From the NCBI GenBank assembly GCA_021805735.1, contig JAJZEE010000003.1, positions 1 through 63,060 on the forward strand: a DNA stretch of 63,060 bases, read 5' to 3'. Origin of the DNA: Bacillota bacterium. Lineage in GTDB: Bacteria; Bacillota; Bacilli; Alicyclobacillales; SLC66. Shown here piece after piece: positions 53,175 through 62,038 of the stretch. The notes beneath the pieces were generated by a model that saw only the letters and a list, made by a program, of their open reading frames with translations, had not been told where the DNA came from and searched no databases. Each line of letters opens with the position of its first letter. Positions within the stretch are counted from its first letter, which is position 1. A program made the position numbers and the translations under genes.

Positions 53175-53213
53175 GAGAAGCCCTGTAGAATGAATCATTC
53201 TACAGGGCTTCTC
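53175..53213. terminator. Perfect palindrome between convergent pyc and APC permease
   Basis: Two 19-nt arms (GAGAAGCCCTGTAGAATGA and its complement) separated by one base, with no mismatch. Placed between convergent genes, it can work as a bidirectional terminator, although U tracts are lacking. Confidence 0.65.
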
Positions 53214-53306
53214 CGATCGTTGCCTCGAAGGATCAACGGAATCGTTTCCTAGTTGTCCAGCACTGCGCGCCAAGGGAAGCGCGCATCCTCTTGCAGCGCA
53301 GCCTTC

Positions 53307-54884
53307 TCAGGCTTTCGCAGCAGGCTCGGCGGCAATTTCCGCCTTGAGTTCGGCCAGTTCCTTTGTCTCAGTGCCTGACGCCACGCCCCAGTAGAAGCAG
53401 GCGAGCGAAACTGCCGCGACAACGATGTTGTCATACGGGAAGGCGATGGCTCCAATGCCGCCGAAGTTTTTGTCGCCCAGATAGGAGATCAGCAACATTG
53501 CGGCGATGTAGACAACGAGCCACATGCCACGCTTGATGTCGTCTCCCGTGAACTTGTTCTTGAAGAAGTAGTAGATGTAGATCAGCAGGCCGAGAACGAT
53601 TACGATGAGACTCAGCGAGTTGGTGGTCCATCCCGACCAGTACACGACCATGCCAGCCAGCACAAAAGCTACCGGCGCGAGAACGGGCATGCTCTTGATC
53701 AATACAGGACGCTTCATATCAGACGCCGTACGTCTGAACACGGATGCGGCAACTGGGCCCATCAGATAACTGAATACGCCTGTCAGAGAAATAACCCCGA
53801 TAATGTGACTCCACCCTTGGGACGGGAAGAGCGCAAGGATGCCAACAATCATGTTCAACAGCATGGCGTTCGCAGGCACGCCTGTCTTGTTAAGCTTGCC
53901 AAGCCAAGCGGGAACATAGCGGTTTTCCGCCATTGCGAGCACCGACCGCCCTGTTGAAGCGGTATAGACAAGACCGGTGCCTCCAGGGGATAACCAGCCG
54001 TCGATTTTCAGCAACAGCGCCAACCATCCGAGGTTGAGCGTCACGGCTACTTTTACCCAGGGATTGCTGAAGCTGAGATTGGCCCAGCCTTTTGCCGCTT
54101 CCGCGCTGGGAACGCCGATGACAAACGCCATTTGCAACGCCGCGTAGACGACGATGCCGATGAGGATTGACAAGACGACAGCGCGGGGAACGTCGCGCGA
54201 GGGATTGCGCGCTTCGCCGGCGAGTTCGATGGCTTGCCGGAATCCTAAGAAGGAAAAGACGATACCGGACGTGCCGATAGCGATGAATACTTTAGAAAAT
54301 CCATAGGGAGCAAAGCCTTGTGACGTGACGTTGCCAAAGTTGTGCGCGCCAAAGATGAAGATCAGCGCGGTGCCTAACGGCAGAATAAATTTGAACCAGG
54401 TCAGCGCGGTATTCGAAACGGCAAACCAGCGAACACCGTAGTAGTTGATGATGTAGAAAACGAAAATGAGAATGGCTGAAACCAACATGCCAAGCGGTGT
54501 GAGTAAGCTGGTTTGCGTATTGTAGAGACCTTTCCAGTAGACGTTGGCGAGCTGCGTGATCGCCTCCGCTTCAGCAGGGGAAACGAGCGCCCACGTGAGA
54601 TAACCGGCCCACGCCATGATAAAACTTACAAAACTGCCATGCGAATACTGCGGGTAACGGACGGCCGCTCCCGCTTCGGGCATCATGCCGCCGAGTTCGG
54701 TGTAGACAAGACCGAGGAGAAGAATAGCGCAACCGCCGATGAGCCAAGAGATGATGGCTGCCGGACCAGCGATCTGCGTCGCCGTCTGTGATGCCAGGAT
54801 CCAGCCAGAACCGATAATGCCGCCGACAGATGCAAACGTCAGGTCGACAAGCGACAATTCTTTCTTAAGGCCAGGAACGCGCAT
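53307..54884 (-). CDS. APC-family amino acid permease
   Basis: A 525-residue protein with about twelve membrane segments. The APC N-terminal signature is LTFASVGGIIGSGWILAS (substrate-binding loop of helix 1), and helix 6 reads GIVFSFLGFRQAIELAGEARNPSRDVPRAV, the APC consensus block. The C-terminus is hydrophilic (TKELAELKAEIAAEPAAKA). AAGGAGG lies 7 bases before the ATG. Substrate cannot be told; broad amino acid/polyamine uptake is possible. A CTCGGC-GAAT-GCCGAG stem lies in its leader. Confidence 0.85.
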   Translation of the reverse strand: MRVPGLKKELSLVDLTFASVGGIIGSGWILASQTATQIAGPAAIISWLIGGCAILLLGLVYTELGGMMPEAGAAVRYPQYSHGSFVSFIMAWAGYLTWALVSPAEAEAITQLANVYWKGLYNTQTSLLTPLGMLVSAILIFVFYIINYYGVRWFAVSNTALTWFKFILPLGTALIFIFGAHNFGNVTSQGFAPYGFSKVFIAIGTSGIVFSFLGFRQAIELAGEARNPSRDVPRAVVLSILIGIVVYAALQMAFVIGVPSAEAAKGWANLSFSNPWVKVAVTLNLGWLALLLKIDGWLSPGGTGLVYTASTGRSVLAMAENRYVPAWLGKLNKTGVPANAMLLNMIVGILALFPSQGWSHIIGVISLTGVFSYLMGPVAASVFRRTASDMKRPVLIKSMPVLAPVAFVLAGMVVYWSGWTTNSLSLIVIVLGLLIYIYYFFKNKFTGDDIKRGMWLVVYIAAMLLISYLGDKNFGGIGAIAFPYDNIVVAAVSLACFYWGVASGTETKELAELKAEIAAEPAAKA

Positions 54885-55325
54885 GTGGAGCCTCCTTATA
54901 TAATGTTAACAGCCTCTCGGCATTCGCCGAGTTTGATGGGGCAAGGGTTTTCCTGACCCTCCCTCATTGACTTCGCCGCGGCAAAAAGAATATCGACGCG
55001 TGCGGGGATCTGCAACTCTCCCCATTCCCACAGCATGAAAACGCCTACAAATGCTTGGCTATGACGGGAGTTTTTGCAAAGCCGCCGTTCCCCAACCGCC
55101 GTAAAACTGAATGGGATTTTCTGATGACTGTTCGGAACTCCCCCTTTTTTTTCTGCCAAACGGCCGCCCGCCGATCATCGAGCGTCGCGGTTATGCAACA
55201 CTGAGTGGTCGGTGGTCAGACAATTGGACATATTCTACGTATATTCGGCAAAGCATCGTCAATTCCTGCATCGATGGCCGGATCAATGAGTGGAAAATGT
55301 AATAAACGCTTGACGAGATGTCTGC
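54885..55325. other. Divergent gap between APC permease and riboswitch
   Basis: The only clear structure is a perfect 6-bp stem with a GAAT loop (54916-54931, minus strand) 32 bases before the permease start. Short open frames on both strands have no ribosome sites or family resemblance. A riboswitch for the permease could not be recognised. Confidence 0.4.
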
Positions 55326-55354
55326 TCGACAAGATGACAGCTATGGGCTATACT
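55326..55354 (+). promoter_or_regulatory. Promoter of the cobalamin riboswitch-btuFCD unit
   Basis: TCGACA (55326-55331), 17-bp spacer, TATACT (55349-55354). The predicted start, about 55361, coincides with the first base of riboswitch helix P1. Confidence 0.7.
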
Positions 55355-55360
55355 TTCACC

Positions 55361-55519
55361 AGAAGGTGCGCATTCATGCGCATAACAGGGAATTCGGGTG
55401 AAAGTCCCGAGCGGTCGCGCCACTGTAACGGTCTTGTTCTTTTCATGCGAAAGCAGCCACTCTGTGTTCAGGGGAAGGCGAAAGGAACGCGAGAACCGGA
55501 GCCAGGAGACCTACCTTCT
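55361..55519 (+). ncRNA. Cobalamin (B12) riboswitch
   Basis: The aptamer is closed by P1 AGAAGGT (55361-55367) with ACCTTCT (55513-55519). Inside are the conserved GGGAATTCGGGTGAAAGTCCC segment (shown only in part here: GGGTGAAAGTCCCGAGC), the GCGCCACTGTAACGG core (55417-55431) and the 3' B12 box GAGCCAGGAGACC (55500-55512). These are hallmark sequences of the adenosylcobalamin class. It lies 195 bases before a corrinoid-type binding protein, which it should switch off when B12 is plentiful. Confidence 0.92.
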
Positions 55520-55600
55520 TATCTGCCACCAGGAAACCTTCGCGGATGAGGTACGGTGTAGCGAACGTGCGATCGGGTATTCTGACGCCTCTCGATACAA

Positions 55601-55629
55601 CCATCTGCGTACAGGCAGTTGGTTTTTTT
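55601..55629 (+). terminator. Attenuator terminator of the B12 riboswitch
   Basis: CCATCTGC and GCAGTTGG form a stem with one T:T mismatch, followed by seven T residues (55623-55629). Located 80 bases after the aptamer and 85 before btuF, it indicates control by premature termination. Confidence 0.7.
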
Positions 55630-55714
55630 GTTGGGCCGTGTTCCTGTTGCAGGGTAGCTTCGGGTGCTGTTCGTCCACAGGTTCTTGAGTAAAACATCGG
55701 GGGTTGCCTAGTTT

Positions 55715-56716
55715 ATGAAAAAACGGATTCGCCGCGCGGGTCTTGCTTTTTCCACCATTCTGCTTGGTACGGCGCTGCTCACCGGTTGCGCGGGAGGACA
55801 AACCGCCGCCAGTGAGGGAGCGACAGTCAAGCACATCGCGAAACACGCCGCCAATACCGGCTTTCCACTTGTCGTAAAGGATGACACGGGACGCAAAGTG
55901 GTCATTCCCCACAAACCGACCCGCATCGTTTCGCTGACTTTGGGAACCGACGAAATTTTGACGGCGCTTGTACCGCTGAGTGAGATTGTGGGCGTCGATT
56001 ATTACGCCACGCAACCGATCTGGTCTCACATCATGGGACTCGTCGAACAGCACCACTTACGCGTTCTGGGCAGCAGTATGGGAGAACCCAGCGCCGAGGA
56101 ACTTGTCAAGCTGCACCCAAACCTGATTCTCGCCGCTGATTATGACAGCCCAAAGTTGATCCAACAATTGACCCATCTGGGGATACCCGTGTATGAGTTT
56201 ACCTCTTTCAACTCCATCGGGAGCATCGAATCGCACATTCTTACAATTGGACGGATGGTTGGCTACGAGAATCGAGCCCAGGCGATCGTCCATGATATGC
56301 AGCAGGAGTTGGCGGCGCTTAAGAAGACGGCGCCCAAGAAAAAACTGACGGTGCTCTACTATACCAGTTATCAGAACACCATCAGCATTGCCGGTGCTCA
56401 GACAACGGGGAACAGCGTCATAAGGGCGGCGGGAGGCGTGAATGTCGCCGCCAATCTTACCGGTTGGGCAACGGTGTCCGCCGAGAAAGTGCTCGCGTAC
56501 AACCCTGATGTCATTATCATTCCGAACGATTCAGGAAAGCAGAAACTGGAACTGAAACAATTCCTCCGCAATCCCGTCTTTAAGTCGCTGCGCGCCGTGA
56601 AGAATCATCACGTCTACACCGCTTCGGACGGCAATCTGTCTGCGGTGAGTCAGTACATTGTCCTGGGCGTTCAGGATGTTCAGAAGATACTGATCAGTGC
56701 GAGTCAAACAAAATGA
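55715..56716 (+). CDS. btuF: Vitamin B12 (corrinoid) ABC transporter substrate-binding lipoprotein
   Basis: A 333-residue class III (helical) binding protein. Lipobox LTGC follows a hydrophobic signal (AGLAFSTILLGTALLTGC). The family start VVKDDTGRKVVIPHKPTRIVS is typical of the BtuF/FepB-like fold, with ELVKLHPNLILA and SAEKVLAYNPDVIII later. Iron-siderophore proteins look similar; the upstream B12 riboswitch makes corrinoid the likely ligand. It overlaps the permease gene by ATGA. Confidence 0.85.
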   Translation: MKKRIRRAGLAFSTILLGTALLTGCAGGQTAASEGATVKHIAKHAANTGFPLVVKDDTGRKVVIPHKPTRIVSLTLGTDEILTALVPLSEIVGVDYYATQPIWSHIMGLVEQHHLRVLGSSMGEPSAEELVKLHPNLILAADYDSPKLIQQLTHLGIPVYEFTSFNSIGSIESHILTIGRMVGYENRAQAIVHDMQQELAALKKTAPKKKLTVLYYTSYQNTISIAGAQTTGNSVIRAAGGVNVAANLTGWATVSAEKVLAYNPDVIIIPNDSGKQKLELKQFLRNPVFKSLRAVKNHHVYTASDGNLSAVSQYIVLGVQDVQKILISASQTK

Positions 56717-57741
56717 TGCCGCGCGTCATTGCGCGAAGCCGCCGTGCAGCCGCATGGTGGCTTCCTGTGCTTGCGGTGGTGCTGGTGATCGCCATCGTCG
56801 CCGGCGTTATGAAAGGCCCGGTTCCACTCACCGTGGGTCAGGTGATTCATGCTTTTTTAAACCCGTCCGGCAGCAGCACGAGCGATATTATCGTCAGTGA
56901 GATTCGCGAACCGCGCGTGCTGTGCGCTGCTTTCGTAGGCGCCGCCTTGGCTGCATCCGGCGCCGTGGTGCAATCCATTTTCAAAAATCCAATGGCAGAC
57001 CCGGGGATCATCGGCATCTCCGCAGGGGGGTCCATAGGCGCCGTGTTGGCGCTGATTTTCTCCTGGGCCGCGATTAGTCCATTTGCGCTCCCCTTGGCCG
57101 CGTTTACAGGGGCGACGCTTGCGGTGTTCTTGGTCTACGCTCTGGCGACAAAACGCGGCAAGACGTCACTCATCGGCGTACTCCTCGCTGGAATGATCGT
57201 CAGTTCGATGATTGACGCCGGCGTTTCGCTCGCGCTTACATTTGCTAATAATTACCAACTACGAAGCATCGTATTTTGGCTTATGGGCGGGTTCAACGGA
57301 GATGGCTGGGCCGAGTTCAGGCTGGTCGCCATTCCGGTCGTCATCGGTCTGGTGCTGGTCTTTGCGCTGGCCCGGGAACTGGATCTGTTGCAGACTGGCG
57401 AGGAGAGTGCGCATTCCAGTGGTGTTCCGGTTGAATGGGTCAAACGGGCTCTGTTGATGCTTGTGGCTCTGATGACTGGTGCGTCGGTGGCGATCAGCGG
57501 CACCATCGCTTTTGTCGGCTTGATCGTGCCTCATATGGCGAGGGCGCTTGTAGGACCCCGTCATCGTGTGGTGCTGCCTGCCTCGGCGTTGCTTGGCGCC
57601 GCTCTGCTGGTAGTGGCGGATATGGTCGCTCGCACCTTGATTTCATCATTTGAGATTAATGTCGGTATCATTACGTCTTTTTTGGGCGGCCCATTTTTCC
57701 TGTATCTCTTGCTGCGTTCTGAACGGCGCCTCGGCCCGTGA
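56713..57741 (+). CDS. btuC: Vitamin B12 ABC transporter permease (FecCD family)
   Basis: A 342-residue permease with about nine to ten membrane segments: ISEIREPRVLCAAFVGAALAASGAVVQSIFKNPMADPGIIGISAGGSIGA (shown here in part as REPRVLCAAFVGAALA and NPMADPGIIGISAGG) is the family signature, and HMARALVGPRHRVVLPASAL the ATPase-contact block. Coupled to btuF by overlap. Forms the channel for the riboswitch-controlled importer. Confidence 0.88.
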   Translation: MMPRVIARSRRAAAWWLPVLAVVLVIAIVAGVMKGPVPLTVGQVIHAFLNPSGSSTSDIIVSEIREPRVLCAAFVGAALAASGAVVQSIFKNPMADPGIIGISAGGSIGAVLALIFSWAAISPFALPLAAFTGATLAVFLVYALATKRGKTSLIGVLLAGMIVSSMIDAGVSLALTFANNYQLRSIVFWLMGGFNGDGWAEFRLVAIPVVIGLVLVFALARELDLLQTGEESAHSSGVPVEWVKRALLMLVALMTGASVAISGTIAFVGLIVPHMARALVGPRHRVVLPASALLGAALLVVADMVARTLISSFEINVGIITSFLGGPFFLYLLLRSERRLGP

Positions 57742-57770
57742 AAACGATCACTCACTGAGGAGGAATCCGT

Positions 57771-58610
57771 GTGCTGTCTTGTGATCGCCTGAGTTTCCAA
57801 CAGATTGTGCGCGATGTTTCATTGACTGTTGCACCAGGCGAATGTGTCGCATTGATCGGTCCGAACGGTGCAGGCAAGAGCACGATTCTAAAACTGCTCG
57901 CCAGGGTGCTGACGCCAACGAGTGGAACTGTGTCCCTGTTTGACCACAATCTGCACCGCATGCGCGCACGCATGCGGGCCCGATGGCTGGGCTATCTGCC
58001 GCAACAGACCGTGGTGGATGTAGCGTACACCGTGCGCGATATTGTTGAAATGGGGTTTTACGCGCGGGGCCCGATAAGCCGCGACAGGGTTGACTTTATT
58101 TTGGCGCAGGTTGGCCTGCAGAGTCTTGGGGATCGAGACATCCGCACCCTGTCTGGTGGAGAACGGCAGCGGACTTTCCTGGGAAAAGTGCTGGCGCAGG
58201 ACGCAAGCATTCTGCTCCTTGATGAACCGGTCTCAGGTCTGGACGTAGGCTTTCAACTGGATATCCTGCGGATCTGCCGCGCACTCGCGAAAGAGGATCG
58301 TGGCATCCTCGTGACTTTGCACGATCTGGAGCATGTCCTGAGTTACGCCGACAGAGTGATACTGCTGCATGAAGGAACCATTATCCGTCAGGGTCGGCCA
58401 GCGGATGTGCTGACTGGGTCTGAGATGGAACGGGCGTTTGGCCTTCGTACGAGAACCTTTGTCGATCCGCATACGGAACAGCCAAGACTGTCGTTTGCGC
58501 GTATTGACGAACACCGGAATGTCGAGACGGACAGAACAGATTCAGGTCAGGTCGATGACAAGTGTGAGTTGCTGCGCACACAGCCGGAATGTGCGAGCGC
58601 ATCGGGATAA
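57771..58610 (+). CDS. btuD: Vitamin B12 ABC transporter ATP-binding protein
   Basis: A 279-residue ATPase: Walker A GPNGAGKSTILKLLARVL, signature LSGGERQRTFLGKVLAQ, Walker B ILLLDEPVSGLDV, H-loop LHDLEHVLSYADR. The 30-residue C-terminal tail beyond the ABC fold is hydrophilic and unusual. GTG 57771 follows GAGGAGGAA. Last gene of the riboswitch unit. Confidence 0.87.
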   Translation: MLSCDRLSFQQIVRDVSLTVAPGECVALIGPNGAGKSTILKLLARVLTPTSGTVSLFDHNLHRMRARMRARWLGYLPQQTVVDVAYTVRDIVEMGFYARGPISRDRVDFILAQVGLQSLGDRDIRTLSGGERQRTFLGKVLAQDASILLLDEPVSGLDVGFQLDILRICRALAKEDRGILVTLHDLEHVLSYADRVILLHEGTIIRQGRPADVLTGSEMERAFGLRTRTFVDPHTEQPRLSFARIDEHRNVETDRTDSGQVDDKCELLRTQPECASASG

Positions 58611-58623
58611 GGCGTGAAGGAGA

Positions 58624-59436
58624 TTACTCGTGACAAAACTGCAGACTCCCGTTCCAGAGGATACACGTAGGACGGCGATATGATTGCAGGGCGGGTTCAT
58701 CCAGCATGAGCGCAAAAGAACTCGCGGACAAAGGTTCAAGCTGATGTTTTTGCACAAAGCGCTGCAGGGATCTCTGCATGCCTGAGTGATTGGACGAGAG
58801 ATTTTGACCCAGCGCGCTGACCATATACAGGACGCTGGCAAATGGAACGCGAAACATGCCGCGCACGGCAGACGCACGCAGAAAAAAGTCCCAATCCCAG
58901 TAGTCTCGCATGTTTTCGTCAAAAAAACCAATGTCGTCATGGAGCGCCCGGTCGTAGAGGATGCCAGAGGAAACGATTGTATTCCATCGGCGCATCAGCC
59001 CAGGGTCAAACTCAAAGGCAAAAGCGGTTCTGGACATGGGTACACGCTGGCCATTGGCATGGTTGTAATTGACAATTTCAACGTCTGAGTACAGTAACTG
59101 ATCCGCGCGGTCCCGCCACATTTGCGTCATTCTCTGAATATGCCCAGGCAAGAGAAGATCATCATCATCGCACAGCATGACAAGGTCTCCCTGGGCCTGA
59201 CTCAGACCTTCGTTGCGGGCGCGCACATGACCGCGGTTACTGCCAAGATTCACAAGCTGCACCGGCATCTGCTTTGCCGCGTGCCTGACGGCTGCGGAAA
59301 CGTCGGCGCCGGCATCGTTGATGACAATCACTTCTTTGTTCTGATAAGGGTCAGACGCGATGGCGCGCAAACACTCCGCCAGCAGGCGAGGGCGATTGTA
59401 GGTCGGTATGATGATGGATATGGATGGGTTTTTCAT
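58624..59436 (-). CDS. Family 2 glycosyltransferase
   Basis: A 270-residue GT-A enzyme: SIIIPTYNRPRLLAECLRAI, nucleotide-binding VIVINDAGAD, GSNRGHVRARNEGL, the metal-binding acidic cluster MLCDDDDLLLP, and the acceptor region DYWDWDFFLRA. No membrane segments. It probably adds a sugar to a cell-surface polymer. The start at ATG 59436 is inferred from the family; a ribosome site (GGGGGAA) lies further away than usual. The neighbours are a C39-like protease (upstream on the same strand) and btuD (convergent); no other glycan genes are near. Confidence 0.8.
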   Translation of the reverse strand: MKNPSISIIIPTYNRPRLLAECLRAIASDPYQNKEVIVINDAGADVSAAVRHAAKQMPVQLVNLGSNRGHVRARNEGLSQAQGDLVMLCDDDDLLLPGHIQRMTQMWRDRADQLLYSDVEIVNYNHANGQRVPMSRTAFAFEFDPGLMRRWNTIVSSGILYDRALHDDIGFFDENMRDYWDWDFFLRASAVRGMFRVPFASVLYMVSALGQNLSSNHSGMQRSLQRFVQKHQLEPLSASSFALMLDEPALQSYRRPTCILWNGSLQFCHE

Positions 59437-59532
59437 AGTGCCAATCAGATCGTTCCCCCATATGTGCTCACGCACCGTTTGTGCCGACGCAGATATTGTC
59501 ATTGTGGCACAGTTGAGAGGCAAATGCTAGTT

Positions 59533-60381
59533 TTAGTTCGATTTTGGCGGTTGGGGCGCTACAGTGACCGCCTGTCGGCCAAGATCAATCCAGCTAGTCC
59601 GAAAAGACGCCAGGGGTTCAGCGTCGAGTTGCCCCGTCAGTGGATCGTTTACAAATGCATCTGTTTTATCATAGCCAACGAACAGCACTGCGTGTTCAAT
59701 CATTGTTGCACGCACCGGTCCGGTGGGGCTCTGCCACGTGATCCAGTCGTTTACCGGTTGGAAGTTGAGCGACGTCCACATGATCACAGGGCGTCCCGAC
59801 GCCACCGTCGCAAGGATGGTCGCGAGATTTGATCCTGTCAGATCGAGTGCCTGTCCAGGCATATAGCGATTCAAAAGAGCGGCGATTGGGCCGTGATACA
59901 CGCCGTAACCCGGTTCCTTGCCTGAGATGCTCCCCACAAAACCCGTGTTCGGGTTTCCCCAACTGACGATATCGCCTTCGCTGTTTGTGACAAGTGGCGT
60001 AGGATCGCGCTTGACTTCCGCGGCAAGCGTCAGATTTGTGACATTGATGTGCTCAAACTGAAGGAGCATGGCCAGACTGGTCACTTCACAACCGTTGTAC
60101 AGCGCGGGCAACTGATCGATCAGGGGAGCCTGGAGAAGAACCTTTGTCGGCAGCGCAACTGTCTTTTTGACCTCAGATCGCGGGATCCGGGGAGCGAAGG
60201 GCAACAGCGCGCGCGGAGCGGGCTTGTGGCGGGCGGCGCGAGCAATGGCCTGCTGGGCAGTGCGTCGTTCGGTGAACGTCGTGATGCCATGGGAAGGAAT
60301 CGGCCAGAGCGCAATGAGCAGCACGGTTACTATGCCAGTCATGATTTGAACTCGCGCAAAATGACGAAGCCAGTGTCTCAT
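59533..60381 (-). CDS. Secreted C39-like cysteine peptidase
   Basis: A 282-residue protein with a signal segment (IMTGIVTVLLIALWPIPSHG) and a Peptidase_C39_2-type domain: catalytic Cys in YNGCEVTSLAMLLQF, His in MIEHAVLFVGYD, Asp in FVNDPLTG. The family includes bacteriocin-processing-like and staphopain-like extracellular peptidases; the role here is unknown. It lies 97 bases before the glycosyltransferase. The start is uncertain: ATG 60381 or 60342; neither has a good ribosome site. Confidence 0.75.
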   Translation of the reverse strand: MRHWLRHFARVQIMTGIVTVLLIALWPIPSHGITTFTERRTAQQAIARAARHKPAPRALLPFAPRIPRSEVKKTVALPTKVLLQAPLIDQLPALYNGCEVTSLAMLLQFEHINVTNLTLAAEVKRDPTPLVTNSEGDIVSWGNPNTGFVGSISGKEPGYGVYHGPIAALLNRYMPGQALDLTGSNLATILATVASGRPVIMWTSLNFQPVNDWITWQSPTGPVRATMIEHAVLFVGYDKTDAFVNDPLTGQLDAEPLASFRTSWIDLGRQAVTVAPQPPKSN

Positions 60382-60528
60382 AAGATTGGGCGGATGCTGC
60401 GAAACGTCATCCCTGTTTCCCCCTGTTACTGGCCGAACAGTTTCGGCGATTCTGCCGGAGGGCGCGAAGCGCCCTCATATGCGCATCATATACGAGCTTG
60501 TTGCGCTTATGTCGTGAGCGGCAGATAA
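60382..60528. other. Leader gap between C39-like gene and repeat D
   Basis: Contains a perfect stem-loop GAGGGCGC-GAA-GCGCCCTC (60458-60476), with the same GAA loop as the stop-proximal repeat hairpins, and an AT-rich CATATGCGCATCATATACG stretch. No gene seen. Confidence 0.4.
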
Positions 60529-60718
60529 GATAGACAGCCATGGCGCCTGCGCGCCACCATCAGTGGAATGAAAAGGCGCGGCAAGGTTTTTCACGGATGC
60601 AAGACTCACTGTGGGAGGAGTCATATATTGCGCCCGTCGCGAGTTTAGCGACAGCGCTGTCTGAGCAGGGGCGCAATATATGACTCCGACCGGCAGGGAC
60701 GATCGATTTTCCGGGATA
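60529..60718 (+). repeat. Composite structured repeat, copy D
   Basis: AGATAGACAGCCATGG, a TGGCGC-CTGC-GCGCCA stem (60541-60556), ACCATCAGTGGAATGAAAAGG, then the long hairpin (60617-60687), the linker GGGACGATCGATTTTC and CCGGGATAG. The right flank agrees with copy A nearly base for base. It sits between the divergent C39-like and SLT genes. Confidence 0.75.
60617..60687 (+). repeat. Long hairpin LH-D (19-bp perfect arms, 33-nt loop)
   Basis: Arms 60617-60635 (GGAGTCATATATTGCGCCC) and 60669-60687 are perfectly complementary. The loop includes GTCGC-GAGTTTA-GCGAC, as in LH-A; the only arm difference from LH-A is a compensated T:A to C:G pair. Confidence 0.85.
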
Positions 60719-60874
60719 GCCACAACCAGCGACTGACAATGCAACAGTTTCATAGACGACCGCAGTTTCCTCCACGCTGTCATGAGTTTATCATCGCGCT
60801 TGGCAATCTACAAGACAAGACAAGGGAGGTCGCCCCGATTTGGCGACCGTGGTTCATCATGTTACTATGTGCGT

Positions 60875-62038
60875 ATGGACAGACTCGCCGTACATAAGAG
60901 CTATAGGAGCCGCACCTGGATTGCCGTCTGTGTGATTATGCTTACGCTTTTCATGCCGGCGCCCATGCGTGCGTACGGAAAAGACTCAAACCTGTCGCAA
61001 TTGCGTCGGGCCTACCAGGTCGCCAAACAGAATAGCATAGCTTTGGGGCGAGAAATCTCGACATTGAATGGACGTGAAGCGCGACTCGCCAACAACTTGC
61101 AGGCTACAGAACAGGCGGTGCTAAACGAGGAACATCTGCAGGCCGCGCAGGGTGCTGTTGTTGCCCGCCTCCGTGAACGCGTGCTGCGCGATCGCCGAAT
61201 GACGCACCGTTTTTTTGCCATGGCCAGGCTTGCAAACGCCCATTTGCAGGCCCAATTGCGGTTCTGGTACGAGCAAGGCGGGATACCCTTCATCGCAATT
61301 ATCTTTGGCGCTCACAGTTTATCAGATCTGCTTTACAGAATCTCTGCCATGGACCTGTTGCTGCAAAGACAGAATTCTATCTTTTTAAAGGACGCCCGGA
61401 CCGTTCGCGAGTTTCATGCTCTCACCACGGGGGCTCAAAAGGATGCCAAACTTGCGGATGCCGCATACGCCAGTGTTTCGCGCATACGCTGGCAGATAGA
61501 GGCGAACGCGGCGCACGAACAGGTCTTGATGGCGCAGTTGGCTACCCTCAAAACGGCTGCCGCGTCTCAGCATGTCGACCAGATTCAAAATATGCAGCGA
61601 CTGGCCTCGGAGATCTCCTCGGTCATGCTGGCCCAAAAGCGCGCTGCGGAGGCTGCCGCAGCGCCCGCAAAACAGGGAGAACAGCCTCCAGTAGCGTCAG
61701 GCATCCTTGATGTGGCGACTGTGCGGACGGATTTGACGATCGCGACCCACGATGCAGGAGTGTCATCCACCTGGGTGTCATGGCTCCTGCTTCTCGTTCA
61801 GTATGAGAGCAGCGGAAATCCAGCAGCGGTCAGTCCGGTAGCGGTCGACGGGCAGCATGCTTCGGGGTTGCTGCAGATGCTGCCTGACACGTTCTCTCGC
61901 TATGCGCTGGGTAGCCATGGCGACATCTGGAATCCGGTAGACAATGCGATAGCGGCGATTGAGTATATCAAGGCTGCTTACGGTGCGCCGTGGAACATTC
62001 CCGGAATCGATAGCCAGCGGACATATCGCGGATATTGA
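60875..62038 (+). CDS. Secreted coiled-coil protein with SLT-like lytic transglycosylase domain
   Basis: About 387 residues: a signal segment (TWIAVCVIMLTLFMPAPMRAYG), a long coiled coil (about 35-235, like the PcsB/CwlO N-terminal region, including RFWYEQGGIPFIAIIFGAHSLSDLLYR), an Ala/Pro linker, and a C-terminal lysozyme-like domain (about 300-385; LLLLVQYESSGNPAAVSPVA with the catalytic Glu, HASGLLQMLPDTF, NPVDNAIAAIEYIKAAYG). It probably cleaves peptidoglycan glycan strands under control of the coiled coil. ATG 60875 or GTG 60869; no clear ribosome site. Confidence 0.75.
   Translation: MDRLAVHKSYRSRTWIAVCVIMLTLFMPAPMRAYGKDSNLSQLRRAYQVAKQNSIALGREISTLNGREARLANNLQATEQAVLNEEHLQAAQGAVVARLRERVLRDRRMTHRFFAMARLANAHLQAQLRFWYEQGGIPFIAIIFGAHSLSDLLYRISAMDLLLQRQNSIFLKDARTVREFHALTTGAQKDAKLADAAYASVSRIRWQIEANAAHEQVLMAQLATLKTAAASQHVDQIQNMQRLASEISSVMLAQKRAAEAAAAPAKQGEQPPVASGILDVATVRTDLTIATHDAGVSSTWVSWLLLLVQYESSGNPAAVSPVAVDGQHASGLLQMLPDTFSRYALGSHGDIWNPVDNAIAAIEYIKAAYGAPWNIPGIDSQRTYRGY

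Noticed and set aside
54896-55159. Small 87-codon minus-strand frame before the APC permease
   Set aside because: TTG start without ribosome site, no resemblance to any family; treated as gap.
54885-55160. Possible riboswitch (c-di-AMP or lysine type) for the APC permease
   Set aside because: Only one small GAAT-loop stem was found; the conserved cores of these classes could not be located.
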